Of a stretch of DNA of 6,898 nucleotides, positions 4,730-6,898 are shown piece by piece. The DNA is taken from assembly GCA_041565695.1 (NCBI GenBank), contig JBFGUI010000212.1, positions 1-6,898 on the forward strand, read 5' to 3'. A program made the position numbers and the translations under genes. Position 1 is the stretch's first letter; each line of letters begins with the position of its first letter. The DNA is from Pelagibius sp041565695 (GTDB taxonomy: Bacteria; Pseudomonadota; Alphaproteobacteria; Kiloniellales; Kiloniellaceae). The notes under the pieces were generated by a model. That model was not told the DNA's origin. It made no database searches and saw nothing but the letters and a program-made list of their open reading frames with translations.

Positions 4730-6781
4730 ATGGATGGATCGGGGGTTTTCGGGCGCGAAAATGCCGGTGAAACCGGGCCGGACCTTGTGGATAAGGCCCC
4801 CGTGCTAGGAAAACAAGCCGAAACCCCGAGACCTTGCGACGCCGCCCCGGCCGCCGCCCCAACCGGTGCCCCGGCCGCCGCCAACGACGACCTGCGGGCC
4901 GACGACGAGCGGCTGCTCGGCGAAGACCAGATCCGCGACGAGTTCCAGAACGAGCGCGGCATCAAGGTCCACATGGACCGCGCCCGCGACGCCAACCTGA
5001 CCGAGTTCGGCAAGGCGACGCTCTCCGACCGCTACCTCATGCCCGGCGAGTCCTTCCAGGACCTCTTCGCCCGGGTCGCGGCCCACTATGCCGACGATTC
5101 GGCCCACGCCCAGCGGCTCTACGACTACATCTCCAGGCTCTGGTTCATGCCGGCCACGCCGGTGCTGTCCAACGGCGGCACCTCCCGCGGCCTGCCGATC
5201 TCCTGCTTCCTCAACGAGGCCGGCGACAGCCTCGACGGCATCGTCGGCCTGTGGAACGAGAACGTCTGGCTGGCCGCGCGCGGCGGCGGCATCGGCAGCT
5301 ACTGGGGCAACCTGCGCTCCATCGGCGAGAAGGTCGGCCACAACGGCAAGACCTCCGGCATCATCCCTTTCATCCGCGTGATGGACTCCCTCACCCTGGC
5401 GATCAGCCAGGGTTCGCTACGGCGCGGCTCGGCAGCCTGTTACATCCCGGTCTCCCATCCGGAGATCGAGGAATTCATCGAGCTGCGCCGACCAACCGGC
5501 GGCGACCCCAACCGCAAGGCGCTGAACCTGCACCACGGCATCGTCATCTCCGACGCCTTCATGCGCGCGGTGGAGAACAACGAGGAGTGGGGCCTGACCA
5601 GCCCGAAGGACGGCGCGGTGATCCGCAAGGTGCGCGCCCGCGACCTGTGGATCCGCATCCTCACCGCCCGCATCGAGACCGGCGAGCCCTACATCATCTA
5701 CGGCGACCACGTGAACCGGCAGATCCCGCAGCACCACAAGCTGGCGGGCTTGACCGTCAAGATGTCGAACCTGTGCAGCGAGATCACCCTGCCGACCGGC
5801 CTCGACCACCACGGGGTCGAGCGCACCGCCGTGTGCTGCCTCTCCTCGCTCAATCTCGAGAAGTTCTTCGAGTGGCAGGAGGAGGAGGGCTTCATCGAGG
5901 ACGTCATGCGCTTCCTCGACAACGTGCTGCAGGACTTCATCGACAAGGCGCCGGACTCCATGGCGCGCGCCAGGTACTCGGCCGAGCGCGAGCGCTCGGT
6001 CGGCCTCGGCGTGATGGGCTTCCACTCCTTCATGCAGGCCAACCGCATTCCCCTGGAAGGCGTCATGGCCAAGGTGTGGAACCGCAAGATCTTCGCCCAT
6101 ATCCGCGGGCAGGCCGACGCCGCCTCGAGGAAGCTGGCCGAGGAGCGCGGCCCCTGCCCCGATGCCGAGGAGTTCGGCATCATGGAGCGCTTCTCCAACA
6201 AGCTGGCCATCGCGCCGACCGCCTCGATCTCGATCATCTGCGGCGGCGCCTCGCCGGGCATCGAGCCGATCGCGGCCAACTCCTTCACCCACAAGACCCT
6301 CTCGGGCTCCTTCAACGTGCGCAACAAGCACCTGACCGCGGTGCTGGAGGAAAAGGGCCGGAACAACGAGGAGGTCTGGACCTCGATCACCATCAACGGC
6401 GGTTCGGTGCAGCACCTGGACTTCCTCGACGACGACGAGAAAGACGTCTTCAAGACCGCCTTCGAGCTCGACCAGCGCTGGCTCATCGAGCACGCCGGCG
6501 ACCGCGCCGGCTTCATCTGCCAGGCGCAGTCGCTGAACGTCTTCGTGCCGGCCGACGTGCACAAGCGCGACCTGCACCAGATCCACTACCTGGCCTGGAA
6601 GAAGGGCGTGAAGAGCCTTTACTACTGCCGCTCCAAGTCGATCCAGCGGGCCGAGTCCGCGCCGGCCTCGGAACCGACGGCCAGCGCGACGGTGCCGCAC
6701 CTGGGCAAGATCTCCTCCAAGGGCCTCGCGGCGGGCGCGGAGAGCACCACGGACTACGAGGAGTGCCTCGCCTGCCAGTGA
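4730..6781 (+). CDS. nrdA: Ribonucleoside-diphosphate reductase class Ia, alpha (catalytic) subunit
   Basis: The product is 683 aa. It reduces ribonucleotides to deoxyribonucleotides in the cytoplasm, using a radical supplied by NrdB. Residues 1-58 are Ala/Pro-rich and look disordered; the reductase core begins at about 60. Visible active-site elements are Cys159 (ISCFLNE), the NLCSE motif with Asn347, Cys349 and Glu351, the redox partner Cys369 (AVCCLSSLNL), the phosphate-binding loop APTASISII (495-503) with SPGIEP, and the radical-transfer tyrosines Tyr631-Tyr632. The C-terminal CLACQ tail (Cys679, Cys682) is the thiol-shuttle pair. The Tyr pair and tail fit class I, not the B12-dependent class II. 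The N-terminal ATP-cone of longer NrdA proteins (about 760 aa in E. coli) is not evident. AGGGGAAG just upstream supports the start; GTG at 4802 is a possible alternative. Upstream lie a promoter, an SOS box, DnaA-like boxes and a structured leader. An intrinsic terminator follows, and no nrdB is seen. Confidence 0.97.
   Translation: MDGSGVFGRENAGETGPDLVDKAPVLGKQAETPRPCDAAPAAAPTGAPAAANDDLRADDERLLGEDQIRDEFQNERGIKVHMDRARDANLTEFGKATLSDRYLMPGESFQDLFARVAAHYADDSAHAQRLYDYISRLWFMPATPVLSNGGTSRGLPISCFLNEAGDSLDGIVGLWNENVWLAARGGGIGSYWGNLRSIGEKVGHNGKTSGIIPFIRVMDSLTLAISQGSLRRGSAACYIPVSHPEIEEFIELRRPTGGDPNRKALNLHHGIVISDAFMRAVENNEEWGLTSPKDGAVIRKVRARDLWIRILTARIETGEPYIIYGDHVNRQIPQHHKLAGLTVKMSNLCSEITLPTGLDHHGVERTAVCCLSSLNLEKFFEWQEEEGFIEDVMRFLDNVLQDFIDKAPDSMARARYSAERERSVGLGVMGFHSFMQANRIPLEGVMAKVWNRKIFAHIRGQADAASRKLAEERGPCPDAEEFGIMERFSNKLAIAPTASISIICGGASPGIEPIAANSFTHKTLSGSFNVRNKHLTAVLEEKGRNNEEVWTSITINGGSVQHLDFLDDDEKDVFKTAFELDQRWLIEHAGDRAGFICQAQSLNVFVPADVHKRDLHQIHYLAWKKGVKSLYYCRSKSIQRAESAPASEPTASATVPHLGKISSKGLAAGAESTTDYEECLACQ
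4786..4794 (-). promoter_or_regulatory. Perfect DnaA box inside the 5' end of nrdA
   Basis: TGTGGATAA on the plus strand is the exact complement of the consensus DnaA box TTATCCACA. It falls at codons 19-22 of nrdA, within the non-conserved N-terminal extension, where sequence is free to carry a regulatory site. It would be upstream of the start if translation began at GTG 4802. Confidence 0.55.
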
Positions 6782-6817
6782 GCGCCTGAAGCGATTTTCC
6801 GCCGCGGCGCTTTTTTT
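6781..6817 (+). terminator. Intrinsic terminator of nrdA
   Basis: AGCGCC (6781-6786) and GGCGCT (6806-6811) are perfect complements, with GCG (6791-6793) and CGC (6803-6805) able to extend the stem inside a bulge. The stem runs directly into seven T residues (6811-6817). An alternative nested palindrome, CGCCGCGGCG (6800-6809), uses the same bases. It begins at the last base of the nrdA stop codon. The remaining bases, 6818-6898, show no coding start on either strand. Confidence 0.7.
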
Positions 6818-6898
6818 GGCGGACGCGGCGGTTGTAGCCTTCGAAGAACCGGTGCGGGCGCGGTTTGCGCTCCTGAAGACCTTGACCGGTGGTTTGCG

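Noticed and set aside
5417..6700. Long antisense open frame of 427 codons under nrdA
   Set aside because: It has no recognisable domain and shows the Val/Leu/Gly/Asp/His-rich composition of a complementary-frame shadow. It has no support beyond length, which GC-rich DNA gives freely.
4834..6789. Long open frame of 651 codons overlapping nrdA on the same strand
   Set aside because: Its translation is an Arg/Pro/His-rich shadow typical of GC-rich coding DNA; the overlapping frame is unmistakably NrdA.

Overview
The window looks like chromosomal DNA from a high-GC alphaproteobacterium, plausibly a Rhodospirillales-type lineage. Three things point there: the GC-rich third codon positions, a perfect alphaproteobacterial-type LexA operator (GTTC-N7-GTTC), and a class Ia NrdA that resembles the alphaproteobacterial/rickettsial branch. 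No mobile element, CRISPR array, tRNA or rRNA was seen.

Layout. (1) Positions 1-224, minus strand: the N-terminal part of an exported rhodanese-like protein, cut by the window edge. (2) Positions 225-411: a divergent, AT-rich intergenic region with clustered TTCTAC/GTAGAA half-sites. (3) Positions 412-2540, plus strand: two translationally coupled genes (ATGA overlap) for a family 9 glycosyltransferase and an exported Sel1-repeat/peptidoglycan-binding protein, suggesting a cell-envelope function. (4) Positions 2678-3768, plus strand: two tandem, paralogous, short BLUF blue-light photoreceptors with all key photochemical residues present in both. (5) Positions 3775-4473, minus strand: an SRAP-domain (YedK/HMCES-type) abasic-site DNA-protein crosslinking protein, convergent with the second BLUF gene. 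(6) Positions 4474-4729: a dense divergent control region. (7) Positions 4730-6781, plus strand: nrdA, the catalytic subunit of class Ia ribonucleotide reductase, followed by a good intrinsic terminator. No nrdB appears in the remaining bases.

The most notable part is the control region between the SRAP gene and nrdA. It holds a perfect SOS box and a reasonable sigma70-type promoter for nrdA. Three DnaA-box-like 9-mers lie in or near it, one of them perfect and located just inside the nrdA reading frame. The nrdA leader can fold into a hairpin plus a compact three-way junction ending just before the ribosome binding site. The SOS box could couple DNA damage to abasic-site protection on one side and dNTP supply on the other. 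The DnaA boxes would couple dNTP supply to replication initiation, as is known for nrdAB in E. coli. These regulatory readings are inferences from motif matches. The gene calls themselves are strong.
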